Source: Candidatus Melainabacteria bacterium
GTDB taxonomy: Bacteria; Cyanobacteriota; Vampirovibrionia; Obscuribacterales; Obscuribacteraceae
Reading direction: 5' to 3'
DNA: 64,000 bases
Assembly (NCBI GenBank): GCA_016212515.1
Contig: JACRFZ010000078.1
Location: forward strand, 62,001-126,000
The notes beneath the pieces were generated by a model. The model was not told the DNA's origin, did not search any database, and saw nothing but the letters and a program-made list of their open reading frames with translations. The position numbers and the translations under genes are program-made. Positions 1-7,812 of the stretch are shown piece after piece. Within the stretch, counting starts at the first letter, position 1, and each line of letters starts with the position of its first letter.

Positions 1-2
1 AC

Positions 3-575
3 CAGCCCAAGGTGCTGGCAGGCACCATCGACATCAAAGCTTCTGTCAAAGGTTGCCACTTCATTCGCATCTGCGATGCTTACAATATTCCGATTGTTAC
101 TCTGCAAGATGTGCCGGGCTTCCTACCGGGAACAAGCCAGGAATACGGCGGTATCATCCGTAATGGCGCCCGCATGATCTATGCGTATAGCGAAGCCACC
201 GTTCCCAAGTTGATGCTCATATTGCGCAAGAGTTACGGCGGCGCCTACTGCGTCATGAGCAGTAAGGGCTTGCGCGGCGACCTCATATACGCCTGGCCAA
301 GCGCCGAGCTTGCCGTGATGGGGGCAGCGGGAGCGGTGAATATTCTCTTCCGCAAAGAAATTGCCGAGGCTGCCGACCCGGTGGCTAAGCGCCGCGATCT
401 GGAGGACGACTACAAGGAGAAGTTCAGCAACAGTTATGTGGCTGCCTCTCGTGGTCTCATTGATGACGTAATCGAGCCGGCCGAATCGCGCCGGGTTCTT
501 ATTCGCGCCCTGGAATTGACCCTGCTCAAACGAGAGCGTCATACCAAGCGTAAACACGGCGTTTCACCAATGTGA
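3..575 (+). CDS. Acyl-CoA carboxylase carboxyltransferase subunit, C-terminal part
   Basis: The reading frame is open from the window edge, so the N-terminus lies outside. The visible 190 residues are the C-terminal half of a PccB/AccD5-type carboxyltransferase, which moves the carboxyl group from biotin to acetyl- or propionyl-CoA. Family landmarks are DVPGFLPGTSQEYGGIIRNG (the acyl-CoA/biotin oxyanion region), RKSYGGAYCVMSSK, and a KHG ending typical of propionyl-CoA carboxylase beta chains. The biotin carboxylase homologue and the biotin carrier follow on the same strand, so this is the first visible member of a three-subunit carboxylase cassette. The acyl-CoA specificity cannot be told from this part. 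Confidence 0.9.
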   Translation, partial: QPKVLAGTIDIKASVKGCHFIRICDAYNIPIVTLQDVPGFLPGTSQEYGGIIRNGARMIYAYSEATVPKLMLILRKSYGGAYCVMSSKGLRGDLIYAWPSAELAVMGAAGAVNILFRKEIAEAADPVAKRRDLEDDYKEKFSNSYVAASRGLIDDVIEPAESRRVLIRALELTLLKRERHTKRKHGVSPM

Positions 576-630
576 GGGCGCCTGGCGCTTCACGACATTA
601 GGACAGCCTTCAGCATAATTGGGCAAGCAC

Positions 631-2103
631 ATGATCAAGAGACTAATAATAGTAAACCGGGGCGAAATTGCAGTCAGGATCATTCGCACCTGCAGAGACC
701 TGGGCATTACATCGATAGCTGTGTACGACGAGTCGGATGTCGGTTCGCTACACGTACTTCTTGCCGACGAATCAATCAAACTAGACTCACCGAAAGCTTT
801 TACCGATCCCGAGCAACTGCTGGAACTGGCCAGGCTGAGGAAAGCAGATGCCATTCACCCCGGATACAGCTTTCTTTCTGAAAGTGCCGAATTCGCCAGG
901 GATTGCAATGCAGCCGGTATTCTCTTTATAGGTCCTTCAGCGGAAGCTCTCAGTATCTGTGCTTCCCGCATCGATATTTTGAACAAAGCCCAGGAAGCGA
1001 ACCTGATGGTGCCTGAACACACAGTCAGCCCCCTGGACCCTTCCGATACCGACCGCATCTGCAAAGAAGCCGAGAAACTCGGTTATCCGGTGGCGGTTAA
1101 GCCATTTCGCGCTTCCAGCGGCAAAGCCAGCCCCGTTGCTTATGACGGCGATGAATTAAGGCGCGCTATCTTAACTGTGGCTAGAGAGGCGGAAGTGACT
1201 TTACAAGACCAGAGGGTCTATCTGGAGAAAGCCGTTCAGCCCGGCAGGCGTATTCAGGTGCCGTTTCTGGCTGATAACTTCGGCAATGTCTTGCCGCTTG
1301 GTTTAATTGATGTCTCAATCAGCCGCCATTTCAACCGCATCATGAGTGAGACTCCGCCACCTGGAATTTCTCCCGAGCAAGAGCAGAAGCTCACCGCTGC
1401 CGCCGTCAATTTTGTGCGCAAGGCAAAGCTCAACAATCTTGGCACCATAGAATTCTGGTTGGATCAGAGCGGTCAGTTCTATCTGACCAAACTCTTGCCC
1501 AGCATTCAAATTGAGCATTCCGCCACCGAACTGGTCTTGGATCTCGATGTAGTGGCCGAGCAAATTAAACTTGCCTGCGGAGAGAAACTGAGCGAGCCCG
1601 TCCCCCAGCACCGAGGCGTAGCCATTCAAATGCGCGTCTACGCAGAAGACCTGCTTCGGCAAAGCCTACCGAGCCCCGGAACATTACGCCGCTTTCGCTT
1701 GCCGGGCGGCCCTAATGTGAGAGTGGATGCTTATGCTTACGCCGGCTGCAGAATTCCCATTCACTTTGATCCTCTTTTGGCTGCAATTTCCGTCTGGGCG
1801 CCCGACCGCAAGACCGGTTTGAATCGCCTCAGCAGAGCCTTGAGAGATGCAGCCATTACTGGAGTGGAAACCAACCTCGGTAACCTGCAGGCAGTGGTGT
1901 GCTCGCAAGAGGTGGTAAGCGGTGAGTACAACAGCGACACCGGCAAGCGGCTGGCGCAGGCTATTTCAGTTTCCGACGCTGCTAGTGACGACCTTGCGGC
2001 CCTGGTGGGAGCTGCCTTCTATATGCGCAGGCGCTCCCACGCCGTCGCTAAACCGGCGCGTCTTTCGGGCGGATGGTACGAAGCCAGTCGTGCTATCGAC
2101 TAA
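631..2103 (+). CDS. Biotin carboxylase homologue with degenerate active site
   Basis: 490 residues in the ATP-grasp biotin carboxylase fold. The start is the ATG giving MIKRLIIVNRGEIAVR, the usual family N-terminus; a TTG lies 12 bases upstream. Using E. coli AccC as reference, K159 (here K157), E201, E276 (E274), E296 (E295) and R338 (R335) are kept. The glycine-rich ATP loop is replaced by PFRASSGKAS (158-167). K116 and K238 are Arg, H209 is Arg, the metal ligands E288 and N290 are Lys287 and Leu289, and R292 is Ser291. The frame is intact and lies between the carboxyltransferase and BCCP genes. It is either a non-catalytic structural subunit or a diverged enzyme. The fold assignment is firm; loss of activity is inferred. 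Confidence 0.85.
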   Translation: MIKRLIIVNRGEIAVRIIRTCRDLGITSIAVYDESDVGSLHVLLADESIKLDSPKAFTDPEQLLELARLRKADAIHPGYSFLSESAEFARDCNAAGILFIGPSAEALSICASRIDILNKAQEANLMVPEHTVSPLDPSDTDRICKEAEKLGYPVAVKPFRASSGKASPVAYDGDELRRAILTVAREAEVTLQDQRVYLEKAVQPGRRIQVPFLADNFGNVLPLGLIDVSISRHFNRIMSETPPPGISPEQEQKLTAAAVNFVRKAKLNNLGTIEFWLDQSGQFYLTKLLPSIQIEHSATELVLDLDVVAEQIKLACGEKLSEPVPQHRGVAIQMRVYAEDLLRQSLPSPGTLRRFRLPGGPNVRVDAYAYAGCRIPIHFDPLLAAISVWAPDRKTGLNRLSRALRDAAITGVETNLGNLQAVVCSQEVVSGEYNSDTGKRLAQAISVSDAASDDLAALVGAAFYMRRRSHAVAKPARLSGGWYEASRAID

Positions 2104-2117
2104 AGCGGAGAATAGTA

Positions 2118-2621
2118 ATGAGTGAATTAGCAGTTATTATCGACGGCAAAAAGTACCAGGTAGAGATCAAGGCTCCACCAAGGGCCGGCACCTCTGCCTT
2201 TGAAGTAGTGGTAAACGGCGAGAAGAAATTGATTGAAGTGCCGGGCTGGGATCAAAGCATAGTCGAATGGCACTGGTTTGAAATCGAAGGACGCTCTTAC
2301 GAAGTAGACATCGATCAGGAATTGAACTGGGTGAAAAGCCCCACCGGTCTCCATCGAATAGAGGTACAGGACCTCAGAGCCGGTAAGCAGGCGCGCCCGG
2401 CCAGTCGCGACAATAGAGTCAAGGCGCCGATTCCGGGACTAGTCACCGCCGTTTTTGTAGAACCGGGGCAGAAAGTAGAAGCCGGTCAGCCGCTTCTTAT
2501 TCTGGAAGCCATGAAGATGGAAAATGAGATCAATGCACCGGTGACCGGTGTGGTATCAAAATTGAATGCCCATGTGGGCAAGTCTGCGCTATTGAATGAA
2601 GTGCTGGCTGAGATTGAATAG
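2118..2621 (+). CDS. Biotin carboxyl carrier protein
   Basis: 167 residues. The start ATG is preceded by GGAG seven bases upstream and lies 14 bases after the preceding stop. The C-terminal ~75 residues form a biotinyl domain with the biotinylation site EAMKMEN, whose Lys carries the cofactor, preceded by the usual IPG...V.PGQ.V..GQPL pattern. The N-terminal ~95 residues resemble the beta-rich region found between BC and BCCP parts in long acyl-CoA carboxylase alpha chains, so this looks like a split-off alpha-chain C-terminus. The biotin site is intact although the adjacent carboxylase lacks key residues, so another biotin carboxylase may charge it. Confidence 0.9.
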   Translation: MSELAVIIDGKKYQVEIKAPPRAGTSAFEVVVNGEKKLIEVPGWDQSIVEWHWFEIEGRSYEVDIDQELNWVKSPTGLHRIEVQDLRAGKQARPASRDNRVKAPIPGLVTAVFVEPGQKVEAGQPLLILEAMKMENEINAPVTGVVSKLNAHVGKSALLNEVLAEIE

Positions 2622-2697
2622 GTATAGGTCGAAGTGGTTTACGGGAGCACTGGCCTGTCGGGATTCGTATTGATCGAAGCGAGCAGGCAATACGGTC

Positions 2698-4158
2698 CTA
2701 TAATTTTTCGAGAATTCTATTTAGTCTACATAGACGTTTTTGATGTTCCAGACCAACGTCGCCTGACTTGAGCAGGAGCGAGCGTGCCAGAGTAATCAAT
2801 TGGGAGTCTGCTTCCAATTTTAAGAGTATCGTCAGTAAGCCGGCCAGTTCACTGGCTGGAATTGAGCCAGGAGTCTCAACTTCGCGCTCTGCAATAGACC
2901 TGGCCATGGCCAAAGTTTCCGCATCCGGGGCATGTATGAGAATTGCAGTGAGTGCCTCGCACCTCTGTCCGTCCTCGGCCGTCTTGATCCACTCCAGAAG
3001 CCAGGGTTTGGCAAAGTCAGGATGGGTGCCCATGAGAGAACGCGCCATGGAAAAGGCCATGGGACCGTTCGGAAATCTCACCACGGAATCTCTGGCAATC
3101 AAGTGTGCGGTTCTATCTTTAGAACCGCGCACTACTTTAGAGAGCAGAGAGAGAGCCTCCAGCGGCGTACCCAGTTTAAGGGAGGACATGGCTAGTTTTA
3201 CTTCCAGAGCCGATGGGTCTCGAGTCATCCTGTCTGCTAGAAAAGCTCGTACCGATTCCCCGGCGATGTTGGTCTTCAGGTATTTAGAGAACCATTTTCC
3301 AACTATACGGCGATCCCTAAACTTATGAAGCACATCCAAAATGAGAGCGTTCGAGAGTCGATCGCGAGCCAGCGCTGTTCTGGTTGCAGTGAGAACACGG
3401 CGCCCACAACCAGTTTCTTCCAACCATACTGATAGTTCTTGCGGCGACGTCCTTTGCTCAGGGTTGCATTTGTACCAGACCTTGAAACGTCTTCTGTTAT
3501 TTCTATGGCTGTCGAATTTGAGAAGTCTTGGCAGATAGTAGCTGAGTTCCTTGGACCACACTCTTTCGTCGAGGCACTGCCTGGCAATTGAAACAAGCTC
3601 GGGCGAGCCAAACCGATTTACCAGAAATGCCAGGACCTCTACCGAGCGTACATCGCCTTTTCTTTCTATACACCACTGTTCAGCTAATTCCAGCAATTCA
3701 ATCTGGTGTTCCTCCAAATCGTCAAAATGTAGTAGATAAGACAGATATGTATGGCTGTGCTGTCCGTCCGGAGCGGATTGCACCCGCCTTCGCAGTTCAT
3801 CGAAAAGAACCATCTTCGATGCAGTCGCGAGTAATTTCAGAGAAGGAAAGCCGCCTTCTTCAATTTCTAGAATTAGCGCGGCAGTAGAAGGCTCTGTTAG
3901 ATCCCCTCGCTGTTCTAATGGCTCTGAGTTGGATGATGTCGAGTCTGGTAAAGTGAGCCCCTTTTTCTTTAGAAGATCCTCAAACCACTTTCGTCTTGCC
4001 AGAGCGTTTCTGCCCTGCAAGAGAACTTGCAAGAGCGTTGAACTCCATTTGTTAAGTGGGTCTTGCTCAATTGTAGCTTCAGCAAGGGCAACAGCCTCGT
4101 CACTGAAGGTTGTCTGCAAGTGTTCAATAATGGTCAAAATCCGGTCGTAATCCGTCAA
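2698..4158 (-). CDS. Helical-repeat protein of unknown function
   Basis: 486 residues starting at TTG (MTDYDRILTIIEHLQ), with AGGA about nine bases upstream. It has no signal peptide or membrane segment. The chain is almost entirely amphipathic helices with repeating Leu/Ala patterns, for example TALILEIEEGGFPSLKLLA and SALEVKLAMSSLKLGTPLEA, which suggests a TPR/HEAT-like solenoid. No enzymatic motif was seen. It stands alone between the carboxylase cassette and a divergent lipoprotein gene. A cytoplasmic scaffold is the most that can be suggested; the family was not recognised. Confidence 0.7.
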   Translation of the reverse strand: MTDYDRILTIIEHLQTTFSDEAVALAEATIEQDPLNKWSSTLLQVLLQGRNALARRKWFEDLLKKKGLTLPDSTSSNSEPLEQRGDLTEPSTAALILEIEEGGFPSLKLLATASKMVLFDELRRRVQSAPDGQHSHTYLSYLLHFDDLEEHQIELLELAEQWCIERKGDVRSVEVLAFLVNRFGSPELVSIARQCLDERVWSKELSYYLPRLLKFDSHRNNRRRFKVWYKCNPEQRTSPQELSVWLEETGCGRRVLTATRTALARDRLSNALILDVLHKFRDRRIVGKWFSKYLKTNIAGESVRAFLADRMTRDPSALEVKLAMSSLKLGTPLEALSLLSKVVRGSKDRTAHLIARDSVVRFPNGPMAFSMARSLMGTHPDFAKPWLLEWIKTAEDGQRCEALTAILIHAPDAETLAMARSIAEREVETPGSIPASELAGLLTILLKLEADSQLITLARSLLLKSGDVGLEHQKRLCRLNRILEKL

Positions 4159-4363
4159 CTCGATCTATCCTTCGCGTCAGTTTTACCTTTCTGTTAATTG
4201 CACTTGGGGAAATTGGTACAAGCTAATTATCCAGGCTCTAAGGGTAGTTCCCCTAAAATTTCCTGTCTGAAAGTGATTTCCTCTGTTTTAAAAGAGATGC
4301 AATAAAGATAACAGGTATCCTTCTATACTCTCTTGATTGGCGCCCTCTCTAACTGGTGGATAG

Positions 4364-5749
4364 ATGCAAAGTATTAAGAAGCTGGCTCCTGTTATTGCTC
4401 CTCTAGCCTTCTGCCTGTTGCTTTTGAGCGGCTGCCGCAACACAGAAAGATTGAGCTGGTCTCCCGATGGTAGTAGGGGCGCCGTTGATGCCAGCGATGG
4501 ACTGAGAATTACAGACGCCGACGGCAAGCTCAGTGCGCCCCTTCTCGACAGGGTCGAACTATCCGGTTGGTTGCCGGATTCGCATAGACTTTGTGTTGTC
4601 ACCACTTCTGATGTAAAGAAGTGGTCGGATCTATTAAAGCTTTTGCCGGCAGACGAAACTAAGTCCGCAGGTGCATCAGCCGAACTGATCTGGAGATCCA
4701 AGAACCCTTCTCAAGCTCTCCGCAAGGAAGGTGCAAAAAGGGCATTACTTGTGGTTGCCTACTTGCGTGAGAAGTACGGCAGTAAATTCCTGACCCAGAG
4801 AATGCACGCTAAACTTAAGGACATTCCCCAGTCTGTGCCTGTGCACAGCTTGAAAGTAGTCGATATAAACAGCACCGCAAAAGAAGCGCCAAGTCTTTAT
4901 ACCACTGCCTATGTAGCTGACCATTTGCGAGTTTCGCCTAATGGTAATACCGCTGTCTTGTGTGTATCAAAAGACGTCGGCTATGTCATCCAACTGGTGC
5001 GATTGAAGGGCACAGGACCAAACGGCGGTAAAAATATCGAGACTCTCAAAGATGAGGTTTTTGGTGTGCCGGAATGGTCCAGGGACGGCAAGGCACTGTA
5101 TTATTTCACTTGCCCGTTATTGTCCGAAAAGGGTAAAGCCGAATACTGCAGCGACAAGCAACCTGTTATATCCTGGCTAAAGAAGGTGGATGTGACGGGG
5201 CAAAACGGCTATCTCCTGTCGAATGTGTCAAAGATAGAACCAACGATTTTAGCCCATGTGATTTCCGCAGGCTCAAGCCATATACAGTCCCTTGCCGACG
5301 GCAGTATCGTATTCAGTGGCAGAAAGCAGACCTATCCATTGCTTGTATCAGATTCCACGGAAGCGTTCATATATAAGATGAATCGAGAGCTGAACAAGAT
5401 TGAAGAACTGGTGCCGTCAAGTAAGATACCCGAAGGTGTATTTGATAAGTTTCAAGCCAACAGTGACGGCTCAAGAGTTGCCTTCTATGACGATCGAGGC
5501 AGCGTTGTCTCCTATGATGTTGCCGCCGGCTCTGGTAAAGTGCTGGCGCAGAAAGCTGAAGAAAGTGAGTTGAAAGTTGAGCCCAATTGGCGCAACCGAG
5601 ACGAGCTGTCCTATTCGCTGATAAGAAATGGCACAAGCCAAAGGCTCTACGATATTGTTCTGACTGATATGCGGGAGCGTGGTGCAACGACTACTTTAAG
5701 CAAAGATTGGCCGGCGAAGGCAATCGAGTTTCTCTTACCAGGCAAGTGA
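4364..5749 (+). CDS. Lipoprotein with TolB/WD40-like propeller repeats
   Basis: 461 residues. The N-terminus is a lipoprotein signal: basic MQSIKK, a hydrophobic stretch, and lipobox LSGC with Cys24 as the lipidated residue. The mature part carries repeated PD40-type motifs, WSPDGSRGAV, RVSPNGNTAVL, WSRDGKALYYF and NSDGSRVAFYD, as in TolB-like beta-propellers. It is probably anchored in the cell envelope and mediates protein contacts. The gene is divergent from the helical-repeat gene across a ~200-base spacer in which no feature was found. No catalytic motif is evident. Confidence 0.75.
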   Translation: MQSIKKLAPVIAPLAFCLLLLSGCRNTERLSWSPDGSRGAVDASDGLRITDADGKLSAPLLDRVELSGWLPDSHRLCVVTTSDVKKWSDLLKLLPADETKSAGASAELIWRSKNPSQALRKEGAKRALLVVAYLREKYGSKFLTQRMHAKLKDIPQSVPVHSLKVVDINSTAKEAPSLYTTAYVADHLRVSPNGNTAVLCVSKDVGYVIQLVRLKGTGPNGGKNIETLKDEVFGVPEWSRDGKALYYFTCPLLSEKGKAEYCSDKQPVISWLKKVDVTGQNGYLLSNVSKIEPTILAHVISAGSSHIQSLADGSIVFSGRKQTYPLLVSDSTEAFIYKMNRELNKIEELVPSSKIPEGVFDKFQANSDGSRVAFYDDRGSVVSYDVAAGSGKVLAQKAEESELKVEPNWRNRDELSYSLIRNGTSQRLYDIVLTDMRERGATTTLSKDWPAKAIEFLLPGK

Positions 5750-5827
5750 TTGGCTTTTGAAAGACGGCAAGCTCTCTTTGCCGGCCGAAAAGACAATTTG
5801 TATAAGGCAGGCTGACTGCCGACCAAC

Positions 5828-5833
5828 TATAAT
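5828..5833 (+). promoter_or_regulatory. Possible -10 element before the FKBP gene
   Basis: A perfect TATAAT lies 34 bases before the TTG start of the FKBP gene. No convincing -35 hexamer stands 16-18 bases upstream, so only the -10 is supported. Confidence 0.4.
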
Positions 5834-5866
5834 GGCACCGTCATCTCCCATGTAGAGTTTAGTGCC

Positions 5867-6349
5867 TTGAAAAAACTGCATTTTATTTTAGCGGCGCTTG
5901 CTGTTTTTACATTTGTAAAAGCAGAATCTAGTGCCTTCGCCTGGCCTTTCAAGCAAAAAAAAGAGACTTCCATTCCTCAGGTTTATCCCATAGGCCCTGA
6001 CGCCGATGGGTTTTACACCACCAGCAGCGGTTTAAAATTCAAAGACCTGAAAAAGGGCGATGGTGCTCGTCCGCAAACGGGGCAGACTGTTGTTGTGCAT
6101 TACACCGGCTGGCTCACCAACGGGCAAAAGTTCGATAGTTCGCTCGATCGTGGGGAGCCGTTTACCTTCGCCATTGGTAAGGGTAACGTCATTAAAGGCT
6201 GGGACGAAGGTGTGAAGGGCATGCACATCGGCGGGAAGCGCCGTTTGGTAATTGCGCCACAGCTAGGCTACGGGGCAAGTGGCGCCGGTGAGGCAATTCC
6301 TCCCAATGCAACCCTTGTCTTTGAAGTCGAGTTGCTTGGTATCAAGTAA
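5867..6349 (+). CDS. Secreted FKBP-type peptidyl-prolyl isomerase
   Basis: 160 residues from a TTG start that begins the signal peptide [16 protein letters not shown], with cleavage likely near SSAFA. The mature protein is a single FKBP domain (about residues 50-160) with the family landmarks [51 protein letters not shown] and a final FEVELLGIK. It should catalyse cis-trans isomerisation of proline bonds in exported proteins. It follows the lipoprotein gene by 117 bases and has its own -10-like sequence, so it may be transcribed alone. The TTG is chosen because no ATG or GTG gives the signal peptide. Confidence 0.92.
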   Translation: MKKLHFILAALAVFTFVKAESSAFAWPFKQKKETSIPQVYPIGPDADGFYTTSSGLKFKDLKKGDGARPQTGQTVVVHYTGWLTNGQKFDSSLDRGEPFTFAIGKGNVIKGWDEGVKGMHIGGKRRLVIAPQLGYGASGAGEAIPPNATLVFEVELLGIK

Positions 6350-6371
6350 ACGGTGTCAATTTTAAAAACTT

Positions 6372-6444
<73 letters not shown>

Positions 6445-6454
6445 AGGAATTCCA

Positions 6455-6483
6455 ATTATAAAAGATAGCTCTCGGGATCTCCA
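6455..6483 (-). promoter_or_regulatory. Promoter of tRNA-Thr
   Basis: On the minus strand there is a perfect TATAAT (6455-6460), a 17-base spacer, and TGGAGA (6478-6483; four of six matches to TTGACA). The -10 lies ten bases before the 5' end of the tRNA, which fits a short leader. Confidence 0.65.
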
Positions 6484-6568
6484 TGAAAATCTACGGATCT
6501 CTACATACTTCGGTATCTCCAGGCGGTAAAGTTAGAGAATAAGGCACTTACTGTGGGTTAACGCAGCT

Positions 6569-7261
6569 ATGAGCGACAACAAAGACGGGCTTAAGGGCGA
6601 AACGGGCGGACAGGCACACAAGAGTTCCCAAGAGAAGCCTGGGGCGGCTACCCCGGAGGTCAAGCCCGACTGGATGCAGGAAGTGCAGAAAGGCACAAAG
6701 GCTGCCCTCAAAGACCTGATTTACGACGCCAACGACATGCTTGAGCCGGTGGCTAAGGCTATGCGCTCCTTACAACATAAGGATGCCGGGGTGGATGCCC
6801 TCAAGCTTGCCGGTTGGGCAAGGGTTGACCTGAAGCTGGAAAGCTCACCCCACCATAAGCTTCTGGAACACAAGCCTGTGGAAAGTTACAACTGCAAGTA
6901 TTACGCTAAATGTTATATAGAGGGGCGCCTGCCGCCCGGAGACGGTCGCCGGGAGGAAATGGACCCGGATTACCTCAAGAGTAAAGGCTATGAGCCGGTA
7001 AAAGACCACCGCTTCCAACCGGGCGATATTGTTATGGTCAGAACCCTTGCCGGCAATTCTGCCGCCAAATATGCCCATGTGGCGCTGGTGGAGAAGGTAG
7101 CACCTGTCACGGGTAACATCCTCAGCTTCATTCAAAAGCCCGACTGCGAGCACCCGGTTAGTCGTTGCAGTAAGGCTGCCTTTGACGCCGCCTACAAGGT
7201 TGACGGTGTAAATGCCACCTGTGAGATATATAGAAGATCTGATTCTAATGGGCATAAATAA
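6569..7261 (+). CDS. CHAP/NlpC-like cysteine peptidase-fold protein
   Basis: 230 residues. The first 45 are hydrophilic and disordered-looking (Gly/Lys/Glu rich), with no signal peptide. The remainder has the order expected of CHAP or NlpC/P60 amidases: a Cys before a helix (YNCKYYAKCYIEG, Cys109), then FQPGDIVMV, then YAHVALVEKV with the presumed catalytic His170. Such enzymes usually cut peptidoglycan peptides, but this one has no export signal, so it may act inside the cell, be released another way, or be a non-hydrolase of the same fold. Neighbours give no hint. The family call rests on motif spacing only. Confidence 0.6.
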   Translation: MSDNKDGLKGETGGQAHKSSQEKPGAATPEVKPDWMQEVQKGTKAALKDLIYDANDMLEPVAKAMRSLQHKDAGVDALKLAGWARVDLKLESSPHHKLLEHKPVESYNCKYYAKCYIEGRLPPGDGRREEMDPDYLKSKGYEPVKDHRFQPGDIVMVRTLAGNSAAKYAHVALVEKVAPVTGNILSFIQKPDCEHPVSRCSKAAFDAAYKVDGVNATCEIYRRSDSNGHK

Positions 7262-7440
7262 AGGCTTTAGCTTTGATGTTTGCTCCCTGTTAGATTGTTG
7301 GCAAACGGTAAAATAACGGATAGGAGCGCGGTCTTCTCCCGTTAAGCTTGTGTTTTGCAAAACAGCAATATTGCCCGTAAGGCACACAGGGTGCGGCATT
7401 GCGTAATGTGATCTAGTCTTAAACTAAAGCTTCTCAAACC
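7262..7440. other. Intergenic stretch with no recognised gene
   Basis: The bases between the CHAP-like gene and the structured RNA candidate hold no ORF with a ribosome site and no clear promoter. Confidence 0.5.
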
Positions 7441-7680
7441 TTCCCAGCCCTGGCCGGCAGAGCTAGAGTAGAAATACTAACGGTGAGTGGTTAAGCGAAG
7501 TGACCGCGAAAGCTGAGGGGCAGTGCGGAAACGCCAGATAGGCGCCAAGTCGGAAACAAAAGCAGATAGCCCGCATTGCGTGAGAGACTGGCTCCAGCGC
7601 AATGAAATACTGTGCCCCGCAAGGGCAGCCAGACAGTAGCAAAAACGCCGCCGCGGTCTCAGCCGGGCGGTGTTTTTGTT
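7441..7680 (+). ncRNA. Structured non-coding RNA candidate
   Basis: No plausible CDS lies here, but the plus strand folds well and ends in a strong intrinsic terminator. Stems seen by eye: GCG-GAAA-CGC around 7526-7535; GGGGCA (7517-7522) with TGCCCC (7613-7618), closing a multi-branched region; CATTGCG (7574-7580) with CGCAATG (7598-7604), perfect over seven pairs; and TGCCC/GGGCA closing a small hairpin near 7614-7626. The 5' end is unknown. Signature sequences of RNase P RNA, tmRNA and SRP RNA were not found, and the branched fold does not look like the 6S rod. The family is unknown. Confidence 0.5.
7641..7680 (+). terminator. Intrinsic terminator of the RNA candidate
   Basis: AAAAACGCCGCC (7641-7652) pairs with GGCGGTGTTTTT (7666-7677), 12 pairs with one G-T. 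An inner CGG/CCG extends the stem, and the T-run ends it. The A-run on the other side makes it potentially bidirectional. Confidence 0.8.
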
Positions 7681-7779
7681 GGTAGGCTCGCAAGGAAGTT
7701 CCAAAATGGCTTTTCAAACCGAAAGCCAGACTCAAATTGGTACCTTAAGCGCTATAAAGCTGGCTCAAGGTCCGGCAGG

Positions 7780-7788
7780 TGCTAGAAT
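7780..7788 (+). promoter_or_regulatory. Possible extended -10 element before the M16 peptidase
   Basis: TGCTAGAAT is a TGn-extended -10 with five of six consensus bases. It lies 25 bases before the ATG and would start the dap/rnj cluster transcript. No -35 is clear. Confidence 0.4.
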
Positions 7789-7812
7789 ATGAGCTTCCTG
7801 TAAAAGCATAAA

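Noticed and set aside
7441..7680. RNase P RNA, tmRNA, SRP RNA or 6S RNA
   Set aside because: The conserved GGAAAGTCCGG, T-arm/tag and GGAAGGAAGCAG sequences are absent, and the fold is branched rather than a 6S-like rod, so no family name was given.
7463..7735. Two minus-strand ORFs of 75-90 codons over the RNA candidate
   Set aside because: No ribosome site. They run through the terminator stem, and the composition does not resemble protein-coding genes here.
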